64,000 nucleotides of DNA from Treponema sp. UBA4377. Its GTDB lineage: Bacteria > Spirochaetota > Spirochaetia > Treponematales > Treponemataceae. Numbering within the stretch: position 1 is the stretch's first letter; each line of letters opens with the position of its first letter. The translations under genes and the position numbers were made by a program. The notes below the pieces were generated by a model. The model did no database searches, was not told the origin of the DNA, and saw only the letters and a list, made by a program, of their open reading frames with translations. Where the stretch lies: positions 38,968 through 102,967 of the forward strand of contig DGRX01000019.1 of NCBI GenBank assembly GCA_002391235.1. Direction: 5' to 3'. Below, in pieces: positions 1-8,900 of this stretch.

Positions 1-867
1 GTGATTATCGGCCGCCCAAGCGCCGGAAAATCGACATTTTTGAACGACGCTTGCCAAGAAAACGTCTCAATTGTATCCCCAATTCCGCAAACAACGCGGA
101 ACGCGATTCGCGGAATCGTAAACACTTCGCTGGGCCAATTGGTTTTTGTAGACACGCCCGGCTACCACAAGTCCGAAAAAAAACTGAACCTTATCCTGCA
201 GCAAACCGCCAAAGACCAGCTTGAGGGAGCGGACGCCGTCCTTTACTTGATTGACTCAACCCGGCCCAGCGGCGACGAAGAGGCCTTGATCGCCGAACTT
301 GTCCGACCCTACGCCGCAAAGACAATCGTCGCGGCTAACAAATGCGACCTCGCGGAAGCCAACCTTTTGGCCTGCAAGGAATTTGTCGCAAAAGCGCTGC
401 CCGAAATTCCAGAAGGCCGCTTTTACTCGATCTCGGCCAAAACCGACGCCGGCGTCGAAGACCTTTTGCGCGGCCTTTACGCGCTCGCCCCAAGCCAACC
501 CAATCTTTACCCCGAAGGCTTTTACACTGACCAAGAAGTTGAGTTCCGCATCGCGGAAGTCATTCGCGGCGAGGCGATAAACCGCCTGGAGCAGGAAATT
601 CCCCACGCGATTTACGTGGAAATCGCCGACGCCGAATTCAAAAACGACGGCAAAAAATTATGGGTCCGCGCCTTTTTGTGCGTAGAGCGCGAAAGCCAAA
701 AGGGAATCGTAATCGGAAAAGGCGCCTCGATGATAAAGACAATCCGCATGGAGTCGCTCAAAAAATTGCGCGAGATTTTTGAATACAAAATCGACTTGGA
801 CTTGCAAGTCAAGGTTGACAAAAACTGGCGGCAAAAAGACGACCGCCTCTCGCGCCTTTTAAAATAG
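1..867 (+). CDS. era: GTPase Era (5' end cut by window)
   Basis: Era is a KH-domain GTPase that binds the 3' end of 16S rRNA during 30S subunit maturation. The visible part starts inside the G1 P-loop (GRPSAGKST). It continues with G2 around PQTTR, G3 DTPG, G4 NKCD and G5 SAK, then a C-terminal KH domain with VIGKGASMIKTI. About 10 N-terminal residues lie outside the window, so the leading GTG is an internal valine codon, not the start. The gene ends convergently with the pseudouridine synthase gene, with a repeat-rich 106-bp gap between them. The identification is secure. Confidence 0.95.
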   Translation: MIIGRPSAGKSTFLNDACQENVSIVSPIPQTTRNAIRGIVNTSLGQLVFVDTPGYHKSEKKLNLILQQTAKDQLEGADAVLYLIDSTRPSGDEEALIAELVRPYAAKTIVAANKCDLAEANLLACKEFVAKALPEIPEGRFYSISAKTDAGVEDLLRGLYALAPSQPNLYPEGFYTDQEVEFRIAEVIRGEAINRLEQEIPHAIYVEIADAEFKNDGKKLWVRAFLCVERESQKGIVIGKGASMIKTIRMESLKKLREIFEYKIDLDLQVKVDKNWRQKDDRLSRLLK

Positions 868-973
868 CGCGCGGTTGGCCACCGCAAGCCCAAAAAGCGC
901 CGCGACTAAAATCGCTCGCAAGCCCCAAAAAGCCGCGGCGCAAAAATCGCTCGCAAGCCAAAAAAGCCGCGGC
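868..973. repeat. cluster of dispersed GC-rich repeat units (family 3)
   Basis: The gap between era and the pseudouridine synthase consists almost entirely of repeat units. Units of the form CGCAAGCCCAAAAAGCGCCG or TCGCAAGCC(C)AAAAAGCCGC occur three times in tandem. The same units recur between other genes and in frame within several coding sequences of the window. The first 25 bases (867-891) also match exactly a stretch inside the adenine deaminase gene (12521-12545). No promoter is evident. Confidence 0.7.
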
Positions 974-2227
974 CTAATAGGCAAAATCCGGCTCGGAATG
1001 AAAGCTCATTTCCTGGCCGGTAATCGGATGCGCGAAGGACAAATCGCAGGCGTGCAGGCACAACCGCGCCTCCTCCCTTCCGTACAAATTGTCGCCGACA
1101 ATCGGAGCGCCCAGAGCAAAGGCCGCGGCGACGCGCAATTGGTGCGTGCGGCCGGTAAGAGGCGCGAACAAAACGCTTGTCGCCTTGCGTTCTTTTCCCG
1201 CCGCGCCGCGTCTCGTCCAAACTCTAAGGCGTTTCCATTCAGTGACGGCAAGCTTTCCGTAAACATCGTCCAAAATTTGCCGCGGCCGGTTTTCAAGGTC
1301 AACCCTATGTTTTAGTTCCACGCGGCCTTCTTGGTCTTTCACGACTCCATCCAAGACAGCGACATAATTTTTTTTGACAAGACGGTTTTCAAATTGCGCG
1401 TTCAGGGCGCGGTGGCTTTCTTCGTTAAAGGCAAGGACCATAAGGCCGCTTGTGTCCATGTCCAAGCGATGGACGCTGGGCTGCTTTATCATTTGCGGAA
1501 ATAGTTTTTGCGCCCGCGTCACGACGCAGTCTTGTTTGTCAGGCCCGCGTCCCGGAACGGACAAAAGGCCCGACGGCTTTTCGACGACCAAAATGCTTTG
1601 GTCGCGGTAAATGATTTTTAGGCCCAGAATCGCAGGCAGTATCAAGGCGCACTTTTCGTCGCAGGGCGGATAAAAAGTTTTTGGAACAAGACGGCTGTTC
1701 GGCTTTCCCCAATAAAATTCCGCCATGCTTATCGGAAGCAAATTCTTGCTAAAGGCCTCGCTCAAAAGCTTTGGAGCCGAGCAGTCGCCGGTTCCGGTGG
1801 GCAAAAGCTTTCCGTTGGAGATGTCGGCAAATGTCCGCCATTTTTGGTCAAAGCAACAAAAGCTGTAAAGGGAATAAATTTTTTTGAGCGTCTCGTTGCA
1901 AAGAGCGAGGCGCTCTTTGTCGCGCGCGGCCTTTTGCTCCGGGCTTTCGTTTGCAGGAACCACGCTAAGCTCGTGGATTTTTTTGTCGTTGGGAAGGATA
2001 GCGGCTTTGTATTTTTCTTCGTCAAAAAGCGGAGGAGCCCAGCCGTCGCGGTTCCACTTTCCATCGTAGGAGCCGCTAAAGGCGCGAAGGACGACTTCTT
2101 TCCCGGCCGCGTCTTGGCAAACAAGCGCGCCGAACATTCCCGTCCATTCGCAGACGTCGCGCTCCAAGCCCTCAATCATTTTTTGGCAAGCTTGGCGCGC
2201 CTTTGTCTCGTCAAAGGGTGCGAACAC
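974..2227 (-). CDS. RluA-family pseudouridine synthase with N-terminal extension
   Basis: The C-terminal half is a RluA-type pseudouridine synthase with the catalytic-aspartate motif HRLDMDTSG. It is followed by the usual GRTHQLRVAAA element. About 200 N-terminal residues precede it and include GTGDCSAPKLL and FYPPCDEKC. This longer architecture is known in some Bacteroidetes and spirochaete RluA-like proteins. The RNA target cannot be told from sequence. I chose GTG at 2227 because it overlaps the rpiA stop by only 17 bp. The longer reading from a TTG at 2299 would overlap rpiA by 89 bp. It is the last gene of the hisD-to-rluA minus-strand operon. Confidence 0.85.
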   Translation of the reverse strand: MFAPFDETKARQACQKMIEGLERDVCEWTGMFGALVCQDAAGKEVVLRAFSGSYDGKWNRDGWAPPLFDEEKYKAAILPNDKKIHELSVVPANESPEQKAARDKERLALCNETLKKIYSLYSFCCFDQKWRTFADISNGKLLPTGTGDCSAPKLLSEAFSKNLLPISMAEFYWGKPNSRLVPKTFYPPCDEKCALILPAILGLKIIYRDQSILVVEKPSGLLSVPGRGPDKQDCVVTRAQKLFPQMIKQPSVHRLDMDTSGLMVLAFNEESHRALNAQFENRLVKKNYVAVLDGVVKDQEGRVELKHRVDLENRPRQILDDVYGKLAVTEWKRLRVWTRRGAAGKERKATSVLFAPLTGRTHQLRVAAAFALGAPIVGDNLYGREEARLCLHACDLSFAHPITGQEMSFHSEPDFAY

Positions 2228-2933
2228 TTCCGTCTTCTTGGGCCACAAAAACAATCGGCCTGTTCTTTGTAAAGAAGCCGTTTTCAACAACGCCGACAAT
2301 TTCGTTTAGTTTCTTTTCCATCGCTTTTGGGTCAACAGGCTTTTCCCACAAAACGTCAAGGATTTGGTTTCCGTTGTCGGTGATGACAGGTCCGGCCTTT
2401 TTTACGCCCTGGCGCAAAACGCACTTTCCGCCAAGCTTTTCAATCGCTTTTTGAACCGGAACGCGGGCGTCGGCGATTATCTCGACCGGCAAGGGAAACT
2501 TTGTTCCGAGCGACTTAACGGCCTTTGAAGAGTCGCCGATCACGGCAAAAGTCTTGGCGTTGTATTCGACGATTTTTTCGCGAAGGAGCGCCGCGCCGCC
2601 GCCTTTTATCACCGCCTTGTCGGGAGCGATTTCGTCGGCGCCGTCAATGGCCAAGTCCAACTTTCCGCCGATCGCCTTGTCGTTCAATGAATAAACCGGG
2701 ATTCCAAAATCTTCGCAAGCCAACTGGGTCTGGAAGCTTGTGACGACGGCCTTAATGTCGCGCAATGTTCCGTCGGCGATTCGCTCGGCCAAACGGCGGA
2801 CGGCGGGCATCGCCGTCGAACCGGTGCCCAAACCGATTTTCATTCCGCTAAAAATTTTTTTCTGTTCGATAAGCGTGTCGATCGCCGTCCGCGCCACAAG
2901 TTCCTTTTGCTCATTCTGACTTAGTTTCTTCAT
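2211..2933 (-). CDS. rpiA: ribose-5-phosphate isomerase A
   Basis: This enzyme interconverts ribose-5-phosphate and ribulose-5-phosphate in the non-oxidative pentose phosphate pathway, in the cytoplasm. The 240-residue length is normal for the family. Visible family motifs are GLGTGSTA near the N-terminus, DGADEI in the middle and KGGGAALLREK with the catalytic lysine/glutamate region. It overlaps the 3' end of aroDE by 23 bp, which implies translational coupling, and its own 3' end overlaps the pseudouridine synthase gene. Confidence 0.95.
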   Translation of the reverse strand: MKKLSQNEQKELVARTAIDTLIEQKKIFSGMKIGLGTGSTAMPAVRRLAERIADGTLRDIKAVVTSFQTQLACEDFGIPVYSLNDKAIGGKLDLAIDGADEIAPDKAVIKGGGAALLREKIVEYNAKTFAVIGDSSKAVKSLGTKFPLPVEIIADARVPVQKAIEKLGGKCVLRQGVKKAGPVITDNGNQILDVLWEKPVDPKAMEKKLNEIVGVVENGFFTKNRPIVFVAQEDGSVRTL

Positions 2934-4425
2934 AATCGACTCCGGTGAATATTTTGAATTGTTCGTAAGCTTGGTATTTTAGCATCGCCTCGCCGTTGCA
3001 AACTTTGCAGCCCGCTTCTTGCGCGCGCTCCATAATCGGAGTGACCTTGGGCGTGTAAACGATGTCAAACAAAAGTTCGTTGCCCGTCCAACGGTAAAAG
3101 TAAAGGGGATCGTTCTGCGAATTGCTCGGCTCGCTTGAATTCATTCCGGCGGAAGTGGTTTGTATAATCACGTCGGAATATTTTTCTATCAAAGGAATCG
3201 CGTCGGCCGAAAGCTGCGAGTATTCAAAGCCAAACATATCCGCGACTGACTTTGCGCGCAACGGCGTTCGGTTAAAGACGCAAGCCTTGCCGCCAAGCAT
3301 TTTCACCGCGTAGGCAATCGCCCGGCTGGCTCCTCCCGCTCCGATAATCGCAACCCTTTTATGCCTTAAATTCTTGAATCCAGTAAAATCCAAAAGCGCT
3401 TTTGAAAAGCCGGAACAATCCGTGTTGTAGCCGTACCACTTGTCGTTCTTGCGGACGATCGTGTTGGACGCGGAAATTTCGCGCACCCTGTCGTCAACCT
3501 CGAACAGTTCGTTTATAACCGACTCCTTGTGGGGAACGGTGACCGACATTCCCTTTACGCCAATCTCGTTGGCGAACTCAATCGTCTGATGAATGTCCGC
3601 CGAAGGAATCGGAATGTAAACAGCGTTCATAAAATGGTTCACGTAACCTTGGTTGTGCAAAAAGGGGCTGTCGGTTTTGACAAGCGGCCAACCGGTGATT
3701 CCGTAAATCGAAGTTTTGTCGTTCAAGTCCTTAAAGTGGTAGACTTGGTTCATCATAATCGGATCTATATGGCCGATCGTCTTCAACTCGTTGCTAACGC
3801 TATCGGCGGAAGTGTATGTCAAAAATGAATGGGTTTTGTAGGCCAAGATTCTTGAAACGATTCCCATCGGCCCCATCGCGCAAAGGATGTGCTCGTACTT
3901 GGTAAAATCGCGCGTTTCGTAAAAAAGGTTTTTTACGTCGGCCAAAGTTTTTGGCATAAAGGCGATTTTTGGAATTTCATAGCCAGTCTTTCGCATAGAG
4001 TCGCAGCGCTTGATGATGTCGTGAACCGGCTCGTTCATGCTGTGAAAGCTGCGGATGATTTTTGTGCCGAACGCCAGCGCCGCGTCCTGCAAGCTGGGAA
4101 TGTGGAAGTCGTCCTCAAAGTCTACGTACTGAAAATTGCGCTCGGGATTTTGGTCGTCGGCAAAGGCCATCGCCCTGGCAAAGAGCATAGTCCTTGAACC
4201 TTCGCCGGCGACAAATTTTCCGCCGTCAACGCGACGGCGGATTGTAAGAATGCAAGGCATCTTTGCCAGTTCAGGAAATTTCCGGACATGAAGGCTTTCG
4301 TCCTCGTCAAGAAAGTCGGCGCGCAGCTCAAGCAAATCCACGTAAGGCCTATAGCGGCGAACCAACTCCAAATTTTCTTTTATCGTTTTTCCTGTAAGCG
4401 TCAGGCAAATTTTCGGACTTTGCAT
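2911..4425 (-). CDS. aroDE: bifunctional 3-dehydroquinate dehydratase / shikimate dehydrogenase
   Basis: A fusion of two consecutive shikimate-pathway enzymes. Residues ~1-225 are a type I dehydroquinate dehydratase, with the catalytic histidine in IIRSFHSMNEP and the Schiff-base lysine in PKIAFMPKT. Residues ~240-504 are an NADP-dependent shikimate dehydrogenase with DSPFLHN, TVPHKE, ASNTIV, GYNTDCSGF and the nucleotide-binding loop IIGAGGASRAIA. Such AroD-AroE fusions occur in plants, chlamydiae and some spirochaetes. The start lies 4 bp downstream of the PASTA gene stop, and the 3' end overlaps rpiA, so all belong to one transcript. Confidence 0.93.
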   Translation of the reverse strand: MQSPKICLTLTGKTIKENLELVRRYRPYVDLLELRADFLDEDESLHVRKFPELAKMPCILTIRRRVDGGKFVAGEGSRTMLFARAMAFADDQNPERNFQYVDFEDDFHIPSLQDAALAFGTKIIRSFHSMNEPVHDIIKRCDSMRKTGYEIPKIAFMPKTLADVKNLFYETRDFTKYEHILCAMGPMGIVSRILAYKTHSFLTYTSADSVSNELKTIGHIDPIMMNQVYHFKDLNDKTSIYGITGWPLVKTDSPFLHNQGYVNHFMNAVYIPIPSADIHQTIEFANEIGVKGMSVTVPHKESVINELFEVDDRVREISASNTIVRKNDKWYGYNTDCSGFSKALLDFTGFKNLRHKRVAIIGAGGASRAIAYAVKMLGGKACVFNRTPLRAKSVADMFGFEYSQLSADAIPLIEKYSDVIIQTTSAGMNSSEPSNSQNDPLYFYRWTGNELLFDIVYTPKVTPIMERAQEAGCKVCNGEAMLKYQAYEQFKIFTGVDYEETKSE

Positions 4426-4429
4426 TTTT

Positions 4430-5539
4430 TTATTGAACGGTAAGCCGCTCCTTTTCTTGGTTCAAAACGCTAAGGGCAAGCGTCGTTCCGTGCGGCACAG
4501 CGTAGGGAACGGTAATCTCTCCCCCGATATGGTTGAACGAAGCGACAGTGTATGACGCTCCTTCCGGCGGAAAGGCTTCCAGCTTTACGGGAACGGCAAG
4601 CGGATAGCGCGAAACTTTTGCGGAAAAAATTCCGTTTGTCAGCTTTGACGAATCGACTTTTTTGGCGCCGGCGACTTCGTCTTCGGTGCGGCCCTTGATG
4701 TCGGCGTCGACGATTGTGTCTCCGCTATAGGCTGTGTTCAATTCCGGAAGGGCGAACTCAAGCGCGATTTTTGAATACTCGTCCACCTGGGAATTTTCCG
4801 GCTCGGACTGGCTTACAACCGTTCCGGGAATTTCGTCGCCAGTGGCGATGTGGCTTGTGAACTCAAAAAGCAAGGGTGTCGTTCCGATTCCTTCCAAAAT
4901 CTCGGCGATTGTTTTTCCAACATAATTTTGAACGGAAACGCGCGGAGCCGTGGGGCCGCTAGAAACAATCAGCTGCAACTCGACAGGCTGCGTTATCGGA
5001 GTTCCTTCCGGCGGATCTTGCTCCAAAATCGTTCCAATAGGAGCGGCGTCCATTTTAAAGACCGGCGTTCCTATCGTAATCTGCGGGGTCTCAACGCCGC
5101 CGTAAAGCGCGTCCAGCTTGTTCTTGAGCGCGTCGAGGTTCGTTCCAACGTAATTTCCGATATGGTCAATCATAACGCCGCGGCTTACGACAAGCGTGAC
5201 CCTGCGGCCGGCCTTTACGATGCTGCCCGCGCGGGGATTTTGCGACAGCACTTGGCCCGCCTGCCCCGGAAGGTCGCTGTAGCGCAGCTGCAATTTTGGA
5301 TAAAGTTCTTTTTCCTGCATCTCAAGCAAGGCGCGCGTCAAAGTTTTTCCAGTAACATTCGGAACCAAAACCTGTTCGTAGCCCTTGTTGGCAAAAAAGA
5401 AAACGGCCAGCGCCGTGACAAGCATCAAGACAAAAGCCGCGATTGTATACGCGGCAAAAGCGGGCGTACTTTTTTGCAAGTCCGCTTCCATTTCGTTCAA
5501 TGAGATTCCAGCGTCTTTTATTTTATTTTTAATGTCCAT
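4430..5539 (-). CDS. membrane-anchored PASTA-domain protein
   Basis: 369 residues. A short cytoplasmic N-terminus is followed by one transmembrane helix (about residues 33-52), then about three extracytoplasmic PASTA domains. The first starts VPNVTGKTLTRALLEMQ and contains QNPRAGSIVKAG. PASTA domains bind peptidoglycan fragments and normally sit on PknB kinases or penicillin-binding proteins. No kinase or transpeptidase domain is present here, so this is a stand-alone PASTA protein, perhaps a cell-wall sensor or adaptor. An ACGGAG ribosome site precedes the ATG. A family 1 repeat separates it from fmt upstream, and aroDE follows after 4 bp. Confidence 0.8.
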   Translation of the reverse strand: MDIKNKIKDAGISLNEMEADLQKSTPAFAAYTIAAFVLMLVTALAVFFFANKGYEQVLVPNVTGKTLTRALLEMQEKELYPKLQLRYSDLPGQAGQVLSQNPRAGSIVKAGRRVTLVVSRGVMIDHIGNYVGTNLDALKNKLDALYGGVETPQITIGTPVFKMDAAPIGTILEQDPPEGTPITQPVELQLIVSSGPTAPRVSVQNYVGKTIAEILEGIGTTPLLFEFTSHIATGDEIPGTVVSQSEPENSQVDEYSKIALEFALPELNTAYSGDTIVDADIKGRTEDEVAGAKKVDSSKLTNGIFSAKVSRYPLAVPVKLEAFPPEGASYTVASFNHIGGEITVPYAVPHGTTLALSVLNQEKERLTVQ

Positions 5540-5598
5540 ATTTCGCTCCGTAAAGGTGGAATAATTTTAGCAGAAATGGGGAATTGTTGCAAGGACAA

Positions 5599-5672
5599 GG
5601 CAGCGTCTGGAAGACGCGGTGAAACCGCTCGAAACAAAGATTGCGGTCTTGCAACCAAGAACACGAGCGGCC
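5599..5672 (+). repeat. family 1 dispersed repeat, copy 1
   Basis: A ~74-bp element with two inverted repeats. The first is AGCGTCT..AGACGC, a tight hairpin. The second is a wider pair, CCGCTCG...CGAGCGG, with ATTGCGGTCTTGC between its arms. Copies with the same order occur at 47141-47213 (same orientation) and 10667-10742 (opposite orientation). This copy directly abuts the fmt stop codon. Confidence 0.75.
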
Positions 5673-6793
5673 TAGACTAGCCGCGTTCCAACAAAGTCGC
5701 GCGCGCCGTTCATAAAGTCTTTGTAGCCCATCGCCTTTTTTTGCTGGCGCTGCAGCTCGGTCACGCAAAGAACGCCGTCGCCGCACTGGACAAGGATTCC
5801 GCGCTTTTTGTCAAAGGCCGTCACGGTTCCGGGAACGGTTGGCTGGCCGGAAGGCGCGGACAAATCCGAAACGCCTGACTGACTAGAAGGCGCGGCTTCT
5901 TGGGCTTGCAAGCCGTTTTGGTTCGCGCCCGCAGTTTGTCCGTCTTGCGAACAATCGGTGTCCAAAGGCGCGGCTTTCAAAATCTTTAGCGTTTCGCCGC
6001 CCTCGCCGCCGATTCTTGTCCAAGAGCCGGGCTCGCTTGTGTAGGCGCGGACGGCGGCTGCGATATTTTTCGCGCTGTCGTTCCAATTTATAAGGGCGTC
6101 TTCCTTGCTGATTGTCTTTGTGTAGCTAGGGTCGCCCTCTTGCGCCCGACCTTTTTTCAAGATTTCCGCGCCGGGATTTTGGGCGGCCTTGTCCAAAAGG
6201 CTTTGCAACAAAGCGGCGGCGATTTGGGCGCTCTTGTCCAAAAGGCTGTCGGTTGTTTCCGTTCCGTCAAGCGCGACAATTTCTTGCGCCAAAATTTCGC
6301 CTTCGTCCATGCCCAGCGCCAATGTCTGGACCGTTACGCCAGTTTGGCCGTCGCAATTCAGGATCGCCGCCGGAACCGGAGTCGCGCCCCGGTACTTGGG
6401 CAAAAGCGACGGGTGCACGTTGACCCCGCCCGCCTTAAAGAGCGACAAAAATTTTGGCCCGAATATTTTTCCGTAGGCAAAGCATACAAGCGCGTCAAAG
6501 CCTTGGGCGGCGATTTGGTCGCGCGCGGCGGCGTCAAGCTTTTGCGGGCAAAAGACCGGAATGCCGCGCTCTTGGGCAAGCAAGCCCACGTCGGTGGGAA
6601 CAAGCTCTTTATGCCTGCCCTTGGCGCTGGGCGGGTTGGTCAAGACGCCCGCGATTTCCCAACCGCCGCCTTTTTGGTCTTGCGAGCAGTCTCCGCTGGC
6701 GGCCGCATTTTGACCTTGCGAGCATTTTTCAAGCAGGAGGCGCAACGTTGTGGCGGCGGGAGATGGGCTTCCGGCGTATAGAATTTTAAGCAT
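5672..6793 (-). CDS. fmt: methionyl-tRNA formyltransferase with in-frame repeat-derived insertions
   Basis: It formylates initiator Met-tRNA using 10-formyltetrahydrofolate. The catalytic core is clear: HPSLLPKYRGATPVPAAIL followed by GVTVQTLALGMDEGEIL. I place the start at MLKILYAG, where the ATG overlaps the def stop by 8 bp (def-fmt coupling is common). The protein is ~373 residues, some 55 more than usual. The excess lies in low-complexity segments: CSQGQNAAASGDCSQDQKGG near residues 25-45, and a Q/S/A-rich stretch before the C-terminal domain (DNA 5886-5955). Both are encoded by the dispersed repeat found elsewhere in the window. Confidence 0.93.
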   Translation of the reverse strand: MLKILYAGSPSPAATTLRLLLEKCSQGQNAAASGDCSQDQKGGGWEIAGVLTNPPSAKGRHKELVPTDVGLLAQERGIPVFCPQKLDAAARDQIAAQGFDALVCFAYGKIFGPKFLSLFKAGGVNVHPSLLPKYRGATPVPAAILNCDGQTGVTVQTLALGMDEGEILAQEIVALDGTETTDSLLDKSAQIAAALLQSLLDKAAQNPGAEILKKGRAQEGDPSYTKTISKEDALINWNDSAKNIAAAVRAYTSEPGSWTRIGGEGGETLKILKAAPLDTDCSQDGQTAGANQNGLQAQEAAPSSQSGVSDLSAPSGQPTVPGTVTAFDKKRGILVQCGDGVLCVTELQRQQKKAMGYKDFMNGARDFVGTRLV

Positions 6794-7379
6794 TGTTTTT
6801 CTTGGCTTCCTTGGCCGCTTTTTTGGCGGCAATCTTCGCGGCGATTTTTTTTGCCTTGGCTTCCTTTTCGGCGGCCTTTTGCGCGGCGCGTTCCGCCCTC
6901 TTGGCAAACTGCTCGGCTGTCTTTTTGGCAAAGTCGGCGTCGCCGCGGTCGATGAAAATCACGCCCTCAAGGTGGTCGTTTTCGTGCTGGATTATGCGCG
7001 CCAAAAGGCCTTCCGCCTCAAGCGTGAATTTTTTTCCGTTTTGGTCTTGCGCCTGCACCGTCACCTTTGAGGGCCGCATGATGTTTTCATACACTTGCGG
7101 AACGCTAAGGCAGCCTTCCTCGTAGGGAACGGAGTCGTCGGAAGTGGCGATGATTTGCGGATTGATGAAAACGCGCTTTACGTCGTCGTCCGCCTCGGCC
7201 ACAAACATGCGGATGTTCTTTCCGATTTGCGGGCAAGCAAGGCCCACGCCGTTGGCGCTTTCCATCGTCTCAAACATTTCTTCGGCAAGAGCGCGAAGCT
7301 CGTCGTTGATTTCCTCGTCCTTAATCGGAACTGATTTTTTGCGAAGAACTTCCTCGCCCAACTTGCAAATCTTTAGCAT
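6786..7379 (-). CDS. def: peptide deformylase with Lys/Ala-rich tail
   Basis: It removes the formyl group from nascent N-termini. All three metal-site motifs are visible: GVGLACPQIG (alanine replaced by cysteine in the usual GLAAPQ), EGCLSVP, and QHENDHLEG with the HExxH-type zinc/iron ligands. After the catalytic domain (~150 residues) comes a ~45-residue tail made mainly of Lys, Ala and Glu, likely helical and perhaps ribosome-associating (inference). It overlaps hisD upstream by 7 bp and fmt downstream by 8 bp. Confidence 0.95.
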   Translation of the reverse strand: MLKICKLGEEVLRKKSVPIKDEEINDELRALAEEMFETMESANGVGLACPQIGKNIRMFVAEADDDVKRVFINPQIIATSDDSVPYEEGCLSVPQVYENIMRPSKVTVQAQDQNGKKFTLEAEGLLARIIQHENDHLEGVIFIDRGDADFAKKTAEQFAKRAERAAQKAAEKEAKAKKIAAKIAAKKAAKEAKKNNA

Positions 7380-8737
7380 ATCCTAATCCTTGCCGCGCGC
7401 GCGTGGGCGGCCAAACCTTCGGCGTCGCCCAAAATGCCGGCGGCCTTTGCGCTGGCCAAAGGGCCTTCCTTTCCTTCTATCGTTCTAAGCGTGGTGACTG
7501 TCTTTATAAAAGCGCGGACGCTCAGGCCGCCTGTGAACCTTGCCGAGCCGCTTGTCGGAAGCGTGTGGTTCAAGCCGGCCGCGTAGTCGCCAAAAACTTC
7601 GGCCGAGCCGTGGCCGATAAAAAGCGAGCCGTAGTTGTGAACCAGCTTTTTGGCGGCCTCCAATTTTTCGCCCGCGTCCATCGCAAGCTCCAAGTGCTCG
7701 GGCGCTTTTTTGTTCGCGATTTCGCAGGCTTCTTCTATAGAAGAAGTTACGATTATTTTTCCAAAGGTGTCAACGCTTCGCCTTGCGGTTTCCGCCGTAG
7801 GCAAGTCTTTAAGCTGCTCCTCTATTTCCTGCTGAACGGCCTTGGCGATTTCCTCGCTGTCGGTGGCAAGAATGGGCTGCGCGACGACGTCGTGCTCGGC
7901 CTGCGCCAACAAGTCCGCGGCAAGCCACTTGGGGTTGGCGCTGTCGTCGGCGATGGCAAAAACTTCGGTGGGGCCCGCAAGCATGTCGATGCCAACCGTT
8001 CCGTAAATCAAGCGCTTGGCTTCCGCCACAAACTTGTTTCCCGGTCCTACCACAACGTCAGCCTTGGGAATCGATTCCGTTCCAAAAGCCATAGCGCCGA
8101 TGGCCTGCGAGCCTCCGCAAGCGTAAACTTTGTCGGCCCCGCAAATAAAGGCGGCGGCCATGATTCCCTCGTCGGCGTAAGGGCGGCCTCCAACAAAAGG
8201 CTTTCCGGGCGTTCCCGTTCCCTGCGCCTTGGCGTCATCCAAGTCGTCCGGGTGCACGCGGGGCGGAGTGCACATAATCACTTGCCCAACGCCCGCCGCC
8301 TTTGCCGGAACGACCGTCATGATTACGGTTGACAAAAGCGGAAAGCGGCCGGCCGGAACGTAAACGCCCGCGCGGTCGACAGGAATGTTTTTTTGGCCGG
8401 TAAAAAGGCCGGGAGCCAACTCAATTTCAAATTCGTCAAAAGACTCGCGCTGACGCTCGGCGAATTTTTTTGCCAAGTCGCACGAGTAGCAAAGGGATTC
8501 GTAAAGGCCGGGGTTTTCATGCTTCATTTTTTCGGCGGCGGCCTTAAGCTCGTTTTGCGGAATCTCAAAATGCGAGGGAGCGGAAACGTCAAATTTGGCG
8601 CCATAGTCAGAAAGCGCCTTATCGCCCATCGTCTTAACGTCGCGCAAAACGTCTTTTACAACGTCAATGGACTCGCCAAAGTCGCGGCCCTCAAAAAAAC
8701 TTTCTTCCAACTCGGATGCTTTAACAATCTTTATCAT
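7373..8737 (-). CDS. hisD: histidinol dehydrogenase
   Basis: It catalyses the last two NAD-dependent oxidations of histidine synthesis. Family landmarks include VVVGPGNKFVAEAKR, GIDMLAGPTEV and the zinc-binding region QAEHD. The 454 residues are slightly longer than typical because of an acidic/Gly segment after the CTPP motif (about residues 157-185). It is the first gene of the minus-strand operon. A TATAAT box (8759-8764 as its complement) lies upstream. The other histidine gene in the window, hisA-hisI-hisE, is 50 kb away, so the pathway genes are scattered. Confidence 0.92.
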   Translation of the reverse strand: MIKIVKASELEESFFEGRDFGESIDVVKDVLRDVKTMGDKALSDYGAKFDVSAPSHFEIPQNELKAAAEKMKHENPGLYESLCYSCDLAKKFAERQRESFDEFEIELAPGLFTGQKNIPVDRAGVYVPAGRFPLLSTVIMTVVPAKAAGVGQVIMCTPPRVHPDDLDDAKAQGTGTPGKPFVGGRPYADEGIMAAAFICGADKVYACGGSQAIGAMAFGTESIPKADVVVGPGNKFVAEAKRLIYGTVGIDMLAGPTEVFAIADDSANPKWLAADLLAQAEHDVVAQPILATDSEEIAKAVQQEIEEQLKDLPTAETARRSVDTFGKIIVTSSIEEACEIANKKAPEHLELAMDAGEKLEAAKKLVHNYGSLFIGHGSAEVFGDYAAGLNHTLPTSGSARFTGGLSVRAFIKTVTTLRTIEGKEGPLASAKAAGILGDAEGLAAHARAARIRIC

Positions 8738-8844
8738 TTTGGATTCCTCGCGGAATTCATTATACTCAAAAGAAAGGTTTTTGCAACTACGCTGAGGCGG
8801 CGATATTGCTGCCTGTTCAAATTAGAGGCGCGAACAAAGACATA

Positions 8845-8873
8845 TCGACAAAGACAGTCCAAGACGTTATAAT
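8845..8873 (+). promoter_or_regulatory. sigma-70-type promoter of the type II R-M operon
   Basis: TCGACA at 8845-8850 and TATAAT at 8868-8873 with a 17-bp spacer, about 28 bp before the methyltransferase ATG. It lies between the divergent hisD gene and the methyltransferase gene. Confidence 0.7.
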
Positions 8874-8900
8874 AAATAATCAATTCTCTTGGGTGGAAAA

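Noticed and set aside
2228..2299. Longer start of the pseudouridine synthase (TTG at 2299)
   Set aside because: It would overlap rpiA by 89 bp and adds non-conserved residues.
4850..5503. Long antisense ORFs opposite GC-rich genes (for example 4850-5503, 7403-8332, 14529-15353, 61529-62617)
   Set aside because: They arise from third-position GC bias opposite well-identified genes and show no ribosome sites or recognisable domains.
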